Virus record (IMG/VR): IMGVR_UViG_3300044535_002257
Span: 1 to 36,698 of that record
DNA length: 36,698 bases
Source: a virus
Strand: one strand, 5' to 3'
Shown here: positions 1 to 6,763 of the stretch, one piece after another
How the letters are laid out: every line of letters starts with the position of its first letter
How positions within the stretch are numbered: the stretch's first letter is position 1
Notes under the pieces: model-generated
What the model was told of the DNA's origin: nothing
Databases searched by the model: none
The model's input: the letters and a program-made list of their open reading frames with translations, nothing else
Made by a program: the position numbers and the translations under genes

Positions 1-110
1 GATTCAAAAATCTGATTGAAGTTGTCGTTGGTAAATGCAAACGCTGTGCGTAACGGGTCGCCCTGCCCGTCGTCGGGTACCGCGCCAATGTCAATAACAT
101 ATTGGGTCAT
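1..110 (-). CDS. Tail-fibre-type structural protein, N-terminal part (partial)
   Basis: The minus strand opens with ATG at 110-108 and stays open for 36 codons to the window edge, so only the N-terminus is present. The translation starts MTQYVIDIGAVPDDGQGD and continues with PLRTAFAFTNDNFNQIF. This matches a motif I know from the N-termini of many phage tail fibre or adsorption proteins (INIG-x-APNDGTGDPLR-x-AF-x-K-x-NDNF). The family is structural, but the size and receptor-binding part lie outside the window. A late-promoter-like GGTAAATACA lies on the same strand 17 nt upstream, which supports both the start and late expression. No strong Shine-Dalgarno sequence is visible. Confidence 0.7.
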   Translation of the reverse strand, partial: MTQYVIDIGAVPDDGQGDPLRTAFAFTNDNFNQIFE

Positions 111-126
111 TTGTAGAGTCTCTTGC

Positions 127-136
127 TGTATTTACC
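127..136 (-). promoter_or_regulatory. Late-promoter-like element GGTAAATACA
   Basis: Read on the minus strand this is GGTAAATACA, ending 17 nt before the ATG of the tail-fibre-type gene. It shares the TAAATA core of the T4 late promoter (TATAAATA) and nearly matches the elements upstream of gp20, gp6 and the 22212 operon in this window. Assignment is by recurrence and position only. Confidence 0.5.
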
Positions 137-166
137 AGAGCCAGCAAGGCCAAGGTTGTAGGGAGA

Positions 167-754
167 TTACAGGTTTTCGCCGGTGTTTATCCGGTGCACA
201 AAGGCTTTGAGATCAATGTGTAAAAAATTATCTATGTTTTTCAAGTCGGTAATTTCAGCAGTGGTTGTGCCGCACACACGCACAAATTCTGTTCGAGGAA
301 AGTCTCTAGCAACTGCGGCCAACTGCCGGATCCAGTTGCCTGTGAAAGTGGGTGCTGAATCGGCGGCCTTGTAGAACTCTGTTCCTGCATACACATTGTT
401 GAATTTGCTGGCCGCTGTGCCAGACATGTCGTAGCCCAACAAGTATATGCGTCTATGTCCGTCTGACGCAGCTATGGCACACGCAATAGGACCTGAACTG
501 TTGCCGTGATACTTTTTTGGAACCTGGTGTGCGCCCAGATCAGGCAAGGGTCTACGAGTGTAAAATCTATTTTTTCTGCTGTAACCCGAACGTTGTATGT
601 GTTCTGCTATGGGTCTGTCTGTGGCCACAAGACAATCGGGCTCAAAATCTCGATACAGTCCGTTGCAACCATAGATCGGACCCAGAGGCTGAATTCTGGT
701 CAAATCAATAACTGATCGGCTTTGGCCGTTGCCCAATACAAATGCTATGCTCAT
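167..754 (-). CDS. MptE/DUF115-like hypothetical protein
   Basis: This 195-residue protein begins with FVLGNGQSR, followed by a segment reading IYGCNGLYRDF and LVATDRPIAEHI. The glycine-rich FVLGNGxSR turn after a first beta strand, plus a later ATD, resembles the Rossmann-like fold of the MptE/DUF115 group (6-hydroxymethylpterin kinase-like; several relatives sit near glycan genes). Similar proteins are familiar from T4-like marine phages without an assigned reaction. It could be a nucleotide-sugar or pterin-diphosphate enzyme; I cannot choose. The ATG has a good GGAGGA Shine-Dalgarno on the minus strand, and that site forms the 3' arm of the upstream terminator hairpin. It lies between a tail fibre gene and a virion protein, so a role in modifying the phage particle or the host surface is an inference. 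Confidence 0.55.
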   Translation of the reverse strand: MSIAFVLGNGQSRSVIDLTRIQPLGPIYGCNGLYRDFEPDCLVATDRPIAEHIQRSGYSRKNRFYTRRPLPDLGAHQVPKKYHGNSSGPIACAIAASDGHRRIYLLGYDMSGTAASKFNNVYAGTEFYKAADSAPTFTGNWIRQLAAVARDFPRTEFVRVCGTTTAEITDLKNIDNFLHIDLKAFVHRINTGENL

Positions 755-759
755 AAAAA

Positions 760-788
760 AATCCTCCCAGTATGTAGCTGAGAGGATT
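760..788 (-). terminator. Intrinsic terminator whose 3' arm carries the next gene's Shine-Dalgarno
   Basis: On the minus strand AATCCTC (788-782) pairs with GAGGATT (766-760), with an inner CAG/CTG stem after one mismatch and a 7-nt loop, followed directly by a run of Ts (759-754). It lies 16 nt after the stop of the structural gene ending at 804. The GGAGGA in the 3' arm is also the ribosome binding site of the gene starting at 754, so folding would both stop transcription and hide that site. Confidence 0.6.
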
Positions 789-803
789 CGGTGCCTAAAT
801 CTA

Positions 804-1589
804 TTAGGAAGTGGTGTTTTCTACCAGTGCCAGGTTCAAGAGATTTTGTTGTCCTGACGAAACGCTGCCGGTGTTGGCAGCACCAGTGGTGCCAGATTTG
901 ATCATGGTGCCTTCGTCTGTGAAGAAGTTGGCCAAGCTGCGAAGATCGCCTGTGACCGAAGCAGAATCATAGTTGGAACCACCTTCCCAACCCAGGATAA
1001 AGTGGTTGGTAAGTTTGCTGATGTACACATCAGAGCTGGCGTTGTCTATGTAGGCAATGCTCATGTTGCCGTTGGTAGGAGATCCAGAATTGCTGAGTAC
1101 GCACACCCCAACAAGATTGACTGTACCTGTGCCGCCAACATCAACGCTGGTGCAAGTAAACACTGTGCCAACACCTGCACCAGCTGGTGCGCCAGCAGAT
1201 TGCCAGTCGGTTGTTCCAACTACAGTAATAATGTATGCATTACCAACCAGTATGTCTTCGTCATTAATGGTGGTGGCATCGCCTACCAGATACTTGTGGC
1301 TGCCTTTTTGGCGGATAATATAACCAGTAGCAGCACCTGCGGCAGCGCCAGTGGCCAAGGTGATATTCACTGTGACCACAACTCTAGGGTTTGTGGCACT
1401 GGGAGCATCTGTGGGGGCTGCACCGCCTACCACACCCACATACTGTGCGTCATTGAGTGTTTGTGTTGGTGAGTTGAACACTGGTACTGTGAGCGAGCCA
1501 AAGTTTGGATAGCCAAGATCCACACCCACGCTGGCGCCACCACTGCCGGAGCCGGTGGAAGTTTTTTGTATTTTAAGAGGACGACCCAT
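804..1589 (-). CDS. Virion structural protein, MGRPLKIQK-type
   Basis: The 261-residue protein starts MGRPLKIQKTSTGSGSGG, a beginning I associate with abundant hypothetical virion proteins of marine T4-like phages. It is glycine-, serine- and threonine-rich with almost no charged clusters, typical of a beta-rich capsid or tail surface protein. Around residues 110-155 it carries the segment AYIITVVGTTDWQSAGAPAG followed by GTVFTCT and GTGTV. This GTTD-x-x-x-x-GA...GT-x-FT motif recurs in phage tail and decoration proteins. The ATG is preceded by AAGGAG on the minus strand. A late-promoter-like GCTAAATACA lies about 90 nt upstream and an intrinsic terminator follows the stop. The exact location in the virion is not determinable. 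Confidence 0.55.
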   Translation of the reverse strand: MGRPLKIQKTSTGSGSGGASVGVDLGYPNFGSLTVPVFNSPTQTLNDAQYVGVVGGAAPTDAPSATNPRVVVTVNITLATGAAAGAATGYIIRQKGSHKYLVGDATTINDEDILVGNAYIITVVGTTDWQSAGAPAGAGVGTVFTCTSVDVGGTGTVNLVGVCVLSNSGSPTNGNMSIAYIDNASSDVYISKLTNHFILGWEGGSNYDSASVTGDLRSLANFFTDEGTMIKSGTTGAANTGSVSSGQQNLLNLALVENTTS

Positions 1590-1659
1590 GATTTTTTTCT
1601 CCTTAAAGAAGTCCGATGCGAGTTCTAGTCGCTACGCGGCAGGGTAAATCACCGCATAA

Positions 1660-1675
1660 AACGCAGTATTGCGTT
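1660..1675. repeat. Inverted repeat AACGCA-GTAT-TGCGTT
   Basis: This is a perfect 6-bp inverted repeat with a 4-nt centre in the divergent gap between the structural gene (minus) and the TPR-glycosyltransferase (plus). It lies between the minus-strand late element at 1680-1689 and the structural gene start, so it would be in that transcript's leader. It also touches a TTGACT (1674-1679) that could be a weak -35 for the plus-strand gene. An operator or a leader hairpin are both possible. Confidence 0.35.
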
Positions 1676-1679
1676 GACT

Positions 1680-1689
1680 TGTATTTAGC
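1680..1689 (-). promoter_or_regulatory. Late-promoter-like element GCTAAATACA
   Basis: The minus strand reads GCTAAATACA, sharing the TAAATA core with the other late-promoter-like elements here. It points at the structural gene starting at 1589, about 90 nt downstream, a longer leader than for the other candidates. Confidence 0.4.
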
Positions 1690-1735
1690 AAAAAAGGTTT
1701 ATTTTACACAGGGCTGCGGTATTCTTAAATATCTC

Positions 1736-2887
1736 ATGAACCATCAAGAACTTATTGACCAAGGCAATCAACATCGTGCAGAAAATCATCCTGAACAGGC
1801 GTTGGCTTGTTACGCACAGGTGTTTGCCGAAGATTTCAATCACAGTGCAGCATTCAACAACTACGGCAATGTGCTGAGAGAAATGGGCTATCCTGCTCGA
1901 GCTATTCCTTTTTTGCATGCAGCACATGACATCAACCCTGCTGACGTCACTTCTGAGTTCAATCTTGCAGTGGCCTACTTGCTGAACGGAGACTATGCTC
2001 GTGGCTGGCCCTTGTACGAATCACGCTGGCGATTTGAACACCTGGACGGTACCAAACCTCGACTGGTTCAACCTGAATGGACCGGTCAAGATCTCAAAGA
2101 CAAAACACTGTTGATCATAGGCGAACAAGGACTTGGTGACCAAATACAGTTCATAAGATTCACTGCCAATCTGCACTCAACCGGCGTGAAAATAAAATTA
2201 CTCTTGAATCCCAGTGTCAAACCCTTGTTTCCGCAGCCGGCCGGAACAATTGTGGGCATCTATGAACCCGGTGAAGACCTAGGTGAATTTGACTACTGGA
2301 TTGCCATGATGGACATTCCTAGAGTGATTGGCATGACTCTGGAAAACATTGCACATCAGTTGCAGTACATTGCAGCTGATCCTGTGAACGCAAACATCTG
2401 GGCTGGTCGACTGGGCTCCAAAACTCGCATGCGAATTGGTGTGTGCTGGTCAGGCCGCAAGGATTCCTGGATACATCAGCACAAGAGCATGCCTGTAGAG
2501 AACATGGCTGACCTGATCCGGAGAAATCCTGAACATCAGTGGATCAATCTACAAATGGATGCTACAGATGAAGAAACAGCAATCATCACGGCAGCAGGTG
2601 CTGTGTGTTTTCCAGGCACTATAAGAAACTTTGCAGACACTGCGGGACTCATGCATCATCTTGATCTGGTGATTTCTGTGGACACTGCCAATGCACACAT
2701 GGCCGGTGCTCTGGGTCGTCCTGTGTGGATACCACTCAATGCCTATGGTAACTGCTGGCGTTGGCTGACCGGTCGTGAAGATTCGCCCTGGTATCCCAGT
2801 GCTAGATTGTTCCGCCAGCCTCAGCAGGGTGACTGGGATTCAGTGGTTGATCGCATGCACAAATTTCTCAGCTGGTTCAAAATCTAA
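1736..2887 (+). CDS. TPR-repeat glycosyltransferase (GT9/GT41-like fold)
   Basis: I start this at the ATG at 1736 (MNHQELIDQGNQHR), giving 383 residues; an in-frame ATG at 1616 would add 40 residues that look non-coding. Residues about 1-110 form tetratricopeptide repeats (helix pairs with QALACYAQVF, NNYGNVLREMG, NLAVAYLLNGDYARGWPLYESRW). The W-x-x-YE-x-RW element marks the bacterial TPR-glycosyltransferase group. The C-terminal domain has LLIIGEQGLGDQIQFIRF and, near the end, VISVDTANAHMAGALGRPVW, the nucleotide-sugar-binding signature of the heptosyltransferase (GT9)-like superfamily. It probably transfers a sugar to protein or glycan; donor and target are unknown. It is the only plus-strand gene in this part of the window and ends just before a hairpin terminator. 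Confidence 0.75.
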   Translation: MNHQELIDQGNQHRAENHPEQALACYAQVFAEDFNHSAAFNNYGNVLREMGYPARAIPFLHAAHDINPADVTSEFNLAVAYLLNGDYARGWPLYESRWRFEHLDGTKPRLVQPEWTGQDLKDKTLLIIGEQGLGDQIQFIRFTANLHSTGVKIKLLLNPSVKPLFPQPAGTIVGIYEPGEDLGEFDYWIAMMDIPRVIGMTLENIAHQLQYIAADPVNANIWAGRLGSKTRMRIGVCWSGRKDSWIHQHKSMPVENMADLIRRNPEHQWINLQMDATDEETAIITAAGAVCFPGTIRNFADTAGLMHHLDLVISVDTANAHMAGALGRPVWIPLNAYGNCWRWLTGREDSPWYPSARLFRQPQQGDWDSVVDRMHKFLSWFKI

Positions 2888-2895
2888 TCAACAAA

Positions 2896-2915
2896 AAAGC
2901 ACCCGAAGGTGCTTT
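2896..2915. terminator. Bidirectional terminator, AAAGCACC stem with UUCG loop on minus strand
   Basis: AAAGCACC (2896-2903), loop CGAA, GGTGCTTT (2908-2915). Read on the minus strand it has a C(UUCG)G tetraloop followed by a T-run (2898-2893). It ends the HNH endonuclease transcript (minus) and could also end the TPR-glycosyltransferase transcript, whose stop is 8 nt upstream on the plus strand. Confidence 0.75.
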
Positions 2916-2940
2916 CGTGCCACTTCCCATCCCGGGGTTG

Positions 2941-3690
2941 TTACGGAGTATTTATGTTCACGCAGTTGGCGCCGTGCCAACGGGCATAGCCGTTGACTGC
3001 CACTGATCGATTACAATGTAGACATAGTTTTGTTTCACGCTTGCTGCCGCGAATAGCATCGGCCTTCTTTTGTATTGTCTCTGCTGACTGTGTACGGCCG
3101 ATTGCTCTGGCTCGTTGTTTATCTCGTGTTTCTTTAGAATGAGTTTTTCCCCACATATTATTATTTTCACCCTGTTTTGCAATTGACATTTTATTTTTAT
3201 GTTCTTTAGTAAACGGTGGTTTCTTTTTTCCTAGAGTATTTTTTACTAACTTTTCGTGTTGCTCTGGCGTTAGTTTATTACCCAACCTTGCTTGTCTAAT
3301 TTTTTCTTTTGCATCAGGCGTATGGTGTTTTCCAAACATTCCGTTGCCCTTGCCACTGAGTAACTTACTTTGTAGTTCGGCATATTCTTGTTTGATACTC
3401 TCATAAACTCTTGCTGTGATTTTTGTATTATATCTTTCTTGTCCAGATTTTTCTGCTCGCATCATCCTTAGTGCGTTTAGCATTTTATGATGATCTTGTC
3501 CTGTAGTCATTTTAACCAACAACCAGTGGCAAATAAAGTGTTCTCGGGCAGTGAGAGCAACCAAGTTGCTTGACTCATCTGTACCACCTAAACTACGAGG
3601 CTGTATGTGATGTTTTTCAGTGTAACTGCCTAGATTACGAGTTTTAGCTCGATCTGTAATATCTTGGTACCATTTGTTGTATTTGTTCAT
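2941..3690 (-). CDS. HNH homing endonuclease with NUMOD3 repeats
   Basis: This 249-residue protein has an N-terminal HNH nuclease domain: YTEKHHIQPRSLGG, then SSNLVALTAREHF and HWLLVKM, supplying the HH metal-binding/catalytic pair and the N/H positions. From about residue 110 come NUMOD3-type DNA-binding modules built on GNGMFGKHHT, AKEKIRQARLG and NNMWGKTHSKETRDK, which bind the minor groove in homing endonucleases. The C-terminus has a CLHC and a later H-x-x-x-C, a likely small zinc finger. It is a free-standing homing endonuclease inserted next to the capsid gene, a common target area in T4-like phages. Its ATG follows TAAATA by exactly 5 nt with no Shine-Dalgarno, and terminators lie on both sides, so it is an independent transcription unit. 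Confidence 0.88.
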   Translation of the reverse strand: MNKYNKWYQDITDRAKTRNLGSYTEKHHIQPRSLGGTDESSNLVALTAREHFICHWLLVKMTTGQDHHKMLNALRMMRAEKSGQERYNTKITARVYESIKQEYAELQSKLLSGKGNGMFGKHHTPDAKEKIRQARLGNKLTPEQHEKLVKNTLGKKKPPFTKEHKNKMSIAKQGENNNMWGKTHSKETRDKQRARAIGRTQSAETIQKKADAIRGSKRETKLCLHCNRSVAVNGYARWHGANCVNINTP

Positions 3691-3693
3691 ATG

Positions 3694-3703
3694 TTTATTT
3701 ATG
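3694..3703 (-). promoter_or_regulatory. Late-promoter-like element CATAAATAAA at an endonuclease start
   Basis: On the minus strand CATAAATAAA ends just before the HNH gene; TAAATA is followed by exactly 5 nt (AACAT) and then ATG. A T4-type late start would fall at or next to the A of the ATG, implying a leaderless message. Confidence 0.5.
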
Positions 3704-3746
3704 TTGGTTAGTTCAACAATAGCATATTAGATAACAAAAGTCAATA

Positions 3747-3770
3747 AAAAACGCCCCGAAGGGCGTTTTT
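3747..3770. terminator. Strong bidirectional terminator after the capsid gene
   Basis: AAAAACGCCC (3747-3756), loop CGAA, GGGCGTTTTT (3761-3770): a 10-bp perfect stem. On the minus strand the loop is C(UUCG)G and the stem ends in a T-tract, 26 nt after the gp23 stop. It would end the head-gene transcript before the HNH endonuclease. It is built like the 2896-2915 terminator. Confidence 0.85.
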
Positions 3771-3795
3771 GTTGTCCAAATAAATGGATTGTGGA

Positions 3796-5007
3796 TCAGC
3801 TGAACGACAAATTGCTGACGGCGATTTCGCCGACATAGTCGCCCGCATTACCAAACGAACTTGCAGTATTAGTGAGCTCTATGAATCCGTAGCGGGTCAT
3901 AAAGCTAACAACTGGTTCGAATGTTGTTGGATCAAGAACAACACCAGAGCTCATCAACGGAATGTATGGGCAGTAGAACGCAGGTGCGTCAGCTTCCGAA
4001 CTTCCTTTGTAGCCAACCAATACAGGTGTTGAGTCACTTGCGTAACTGTCAACAAACACACGCATTGCGCCGTTCAGAGTACCCACAAACTTGGTGTTTG
4101 TAGGTGCTTCGAATGTGCCTTCTGTGGTTCTAGCAAACGCACTAGTTGTAGCTGATTGCAACACTGTGAGTGCAGCACTAGATACAACAGCGTAGTTACC
4201 TGCGCCACGACGAGTGCGTTGAGCGATCAAGTTAGCAACACGGTTGATCAAAACAGCCAGGGCGGCGTGTTCGTCACCAACGAATGTAGCTGTACCAGAT
4301 ACGGTAGCTTGATTGTATGTGAACTCAGTAGTGGCCAATGAGCGTAGGCTCAACAAGATTTCCTGGTCAATCTCAGCTGTGATCTCTTGTGCAAGAGCTG
4401 CCATGATTTCGGCTTCTACGTCGATACCATGCATAGCTTGTGCGTCTTGAGCAGCTTCAAAAGTCCAACGTGCTTGCAACTTGCGAGTCTTGGCTTCAAC
4501 AGCCTGCTTCAAGATTTGCACAGAGATCTGACGACCACCACTACCTTCAAGCACTGTTGTGTTAGCACCTGTGTAGATATTCTGTGTTGGATCAACAATA
4601 CCAGCACTTGTGCTGCTTGCTGAAGAGTAGGCCTGAGCAATTTTGAACGGGCTCAATGCTTCTTCACCAGCTGCTGTGCTTGTGGCAGCAGCAGAATTGT
4701 CAGTCATTGTGTTGGCATAACGCACACGCAGAGTGTGAATTTGACCAACAGGGCCAGTCATGGGCTGAACACCAACCAACTCGTTAGCAATAACAGTTGG
4801 CATAACACGACGAATAACAGGCAAAATAACACGGTTAAGTGTTGCAATGTTGCCACTGCCGGTTGAACCAGAACTTGCGTTCTCTTTCAAGTATCTACGT
4901 GTATTCTCAAGAATAACGCTCATGCTATTGCGCTTAGAACCATTCAGTCCTTCAAGCAATGCTTCCTTGGTCTCGTCCCAGCGACCTTCCAATAATTGTT
5001 GTGACAT
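3796..5007 (-). CDS. 23: Major capsid protein gp23
   Basis: This 403-residue protein is recognisable as the T4-like major head protein: MSQQLLEGRWDETKEALLEG at the N-terminus, then NTRRYLKENAS, LNRVILPVIRRVMPTVIANE and the gp23 core segment VGVQPMTGPVGQIHTLRVRY. It forms the hexamers of the HK97-fold capsid. In T4 the N-terminal arm is removed by gp21 after an (I/L)-x-E site; YLKE near residue 42 is a possible equivalent. It is shorter than T4 gp23 (about 520 residues). AAGGAG gives a strong Shine-Dalgarno 6 nt before ATG, and this overlaps a TAAATA element (TAAATAAGGAG). It is last in the gp20-67-68-21-22-23 order and is followed by a strong terminator; no gp24 homologue follows. Confidence 0.95.
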   Translation of the reverse strand: MSQQLLEGRWDETKEALLEGLNGSKRNSMSVILENTRRYLKENASSGSTGSGNIATLNRVILPVIRRVMPTVIANELVGVQPMTGPVGQIHTLRVRYANTMTDNSAAATSTAAGEEALSPFKIAQAYSSASSTSAGIVDPTQNIYTGANTTVLEGSGGRQISVQILKQAVEAKTRKLQARWTFEAAQDAQAMHGIDVEAEIMAALAQEITAEIDQEILLSLRSLATTEFTYNQATVSGTATFVGDEHAALAVLINRVANLIAQRTRRGAGNYAVVSSAALTVLQSATTSAFARTTEGTFEAPTNTKFVGTLNGAMRVFVDSYASDSTPVLVGYKGSSEADAPAFYCPYIPLMSSGVVLDPTTFEPVVSFMTRYGFIELTNTASSFGNAGDYVGEIAVSNLSFS

Positions 5008-5016
5008 TTAAGTCTC

Positions 5017-5026
5017 CTTATTTAAA
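5017..5026 (-). promoter_or_regulatory. Late-promoter-like element TTTAAATAAG before gp23
   Basis: On the minus strand this reads TTTAAATAAG and runs into the AAGGAG ribosome binding site of gp23. A dedicated late promoter for gene 23 is known in T4. Here the element and the Shine-Dalgarno overlap, so a start at this site would leave little leader; it may simply be an AT-rich gap. Confidence 0.35.
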
Positions 5027-6124
5027 TTACAGCCCTGCCAGGCGCTTGATGGCAATAACATTGCTGTTGTCAGCAGTGTCGTCGTCTGGGCGATGGGCAG
5101 TTTTATTACCAGTGACTTCTGAAACATTTTCCACAATCACCTGGCGGGCTTTTGCGGATTTGCCTTCAGCTAGCACAGCTGGTAGATACTTTTCAAAAGC
5201 GTTCTTGAGTCTAGCTGTTTGAACACTTTCGAGTAAATTACGCATGGTCTCACGTTTCTCTTCGTTGAGAGGAGAAAGTAACTCTTCCAGAGTGTTTTGA
5301 CGCACATTGGATTCGTTGATCATACGTATTTCACGTTCTTTGGACTCAACCAGGACCTTGGCCCGGCGGCTGAGTTTGATAGCTTCTGACAGTTGTTGTT
5401 CTCTGGCAGCGATGGTGTTTTGCAACTTGCGAACTTCGGCTTTCTCATTGAGATGAGTAGCACCAAATTCAGCAGCATACGCTTCAAAAATACGTCGACC
5501 AAAATTGTTCTCGCGAGCAACCTTAATGTCTTCGTGCAACTGACCCAGTTCAGTCTTGAGATGTTGACTAACAGCTTGACTCATTTTTTGCGCAGATTCT
5601 TTTACAAATCTTGCTTTGAGACCTTGAAGTTGACCACGAGCTTCACGTACCAAGCGGACTTTTGTTTCCACTACATCACGTTTGTCTTGGGTAAATTCTT
5701 GGATCTCACGAGCCAGGGCATGCACCATGAAGCTTTCTAGTTTTTCTAGTCCTTCACTGTGCATCTTGCGGTCTTTACGTAATTCTCCAATTTCTTCAGA
5801 TAATTTTGTTACCATAAAGTTGTTGAACTTGGTGGCATTTTCTTTCATCTTAGACTGGAACTTCACGCGGTCTTCCCGCATTGCCATTTTCTCCTGGGCA
5901 AACTCTTCGAGTTCACCAGAGAGTCTATCTGTTAACATATTATCTAAGGCTTCAACCATCACTGTCTTGTCGTGCTCATAGCGTTGCGCAAACTCTTCAC
6001 GTAGTTCTGCTCTGACCTGTTCACGTGCTTCTGTCAGTTTAGATTCCCAAGCTTCGTTGAGTTCTTGACTGACGTCTTCGTTGATTAGGCCGCTATCTAG
6101 CAATGGCTTGATTGCATCTAGCAT
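5027..6124 (-). CDS. 22: Prohead core scaffolding protein gp22
   Basis: The 365-residue protein is almost wholly alpha-helical, with heptad-rich charged stretches from about residue 20 to 310 (for example EAREQVRAELREEFAQRYEH and KLQNTIAAREQQLSEAIKL), as expected of the scaffolding protein that forms the prohead core and is digested by gp21. Its position between gp21 and gp23 is the T4 order, and the C-terminal segment TARLKNAFEKYLPAVLAEG resembles cyanophage gp22. L/I-x-E tripeptides that gp21 could cut are frequent. It starts 3 nt after the gp21 stop, with GGAG upstream of the ATG, so translation is probably coupled. It is longer than T4 gp22 (about 270 residues). Confidence 0.9.
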   Translation of the reverse strand: MLDAIKPLLDSGLINEDVSQELNEAWESKLTEAREQVRAELREEFAQRYEHDKTVMVEALDNMLTDRLSGELEEFAQEKMAMREDRVKFQSKMKENATKFNNFMVTKLSEEIGELRKDRKMHSEGLEKLESFMVHALAREIQEFTQDKRDVVETKVRLVREARGQLQGLKARFVKESAQKMSQAVSQHLKTELGQLHEDIKVARENNFGRRIFEAYAAEFGATHLNEKAEVRKLQNTIAAREQQLSEAIKLSRRAKVLVESKEREIRMINESNVRQNTLEELLSPLNEEKRETMRNLLESVQTARLKNAFEKYLPAVLAEGKSAKARQVIVENVSEVTGNKTAHRPDDDTADNSNVIAIKRLAGL

Positions 6125-6127
6125 GCT

Positions 6128-6757
6128 TTACTCCTTAATTTTGAGATCCCGAATCAGGCGTTTTACTTCCTGTGTCAGGTATCTCTGTACCTTGCTGTCA
6201 TGCCCTGCTTCTCTGGCAATTTCCAACACTTTATGACCGTACTTCATGTTACGAAGTCCTTCATAAATTGCTTTGGGATATGCATTTGGAGCACTAGGCT
6301 GAGCAACAATATCTACAGTGACTATTTCAAAGTCACTGACCCGTCCGTTGCCGTCGTTCACGTTGCCGGAACCACGACTCGAAACACCAAGTTTCACACC
6401 CGAATCCAGCATGGTTTTTACCAACTGGCCCATGGGTGTGGGTAATATTCTCAATTTACCATAACCGGCAGGTCCATCCATCCACATTTTGTCAATGCAA
6501 TGGCTAACTCTGTCAAGATTGATTTTCAAATCTTCTGGGTGATCTACTTCACCCAGTACAGAGTAACCGTCATGCACTTGTTTGTTGACAGAATCAACTG
6601 CTCTAGAAATTTCTTCCACAGGATACACACGTTCGTTGGCGTTTTTTACTCCGCCTTCGATGCATACCCCTTCCATGTACAGGGTTTTACCTTCATCTTC
6701 GACCAAGACGCGAATCTTGGCCTGATTGAAGTTGAGATGTTCCTGTAAGTAACGCAT
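6128..6757 (-). CDS. 21: Prohead core protease gp21
   Basis: This is the T4-type prohead maturation protease (herpesvirus-assemblin-like serine protease, S78/U9 group) that cleaves scaffold and capsid proteins before packaging. Numbered from the ATG at 6757, the catalytic His lies in VLGEVDHPEDLKI (about residue 73) and the nucleophile in GVKLGVSSRGSGNV (Ser126 or Ser127). The downstream segment VDIVAQPSAPNA is also typical. A TTG two codons upstream (6763) is in frame, but GAGG stands 10 nt before the ATG at 6757, so I prefer that start (209 residues, close to T4 gp21). It follows the gp68-like gene by a few bases and precedes gp22 by 3 nt. Confidence 0.92.
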   Translation of the reverse strand: MRYLQEHLNFNQAKIRVLVEDEGKTLYMEGVCIEGGVKNANERVYPVEEISRAVDSVNKQVHDGYSVLGEVDHPEDLKINLDRVSHCIDKMWMDGPAGYGKLRILPTPMGQLVKTMLDSGVKLGVSSRGSGNVNDGNGRVSDFEIVTVDIVAQPSAPNAYPKAIYEGLRNMKYGHKVLEIAREAGHDSKVQRYLTQEVKRLIRDLKIKE

Positions 6758-6763
6758 TGTCAA

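Noticed and set aside
1002-1472. Plus-strand ORF of 156 residues opposite the structural protein
   Set aside because: It is antisense to a protein with recognisable phage motifs, and its composition is a mirror of the Gly/Thr-rich gene.
1616-1735. N-terminal extension of the TPR-glycosyltransferase from the ATG at 1616
   Set aside because: The 40 extra residues are unlike any TPR start, overlap promoter-like sequence and a palindrome, and the family-like start is at 1736.
2946-2956. ATAAATACTC on the minus strand as another late promoter
   Set aside because: It lies inside the 3' end of the HNH gene and points only at a terminator, with no gene downstream.
3694-3796. CRISPR-like or attachment-site repeats near the HNH cassette
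   Set aside because: Only the terminator inverted repeat is present; no direct repeats with regular spacing and no tRNA-like sequence were seen here or elsewhere in the window.
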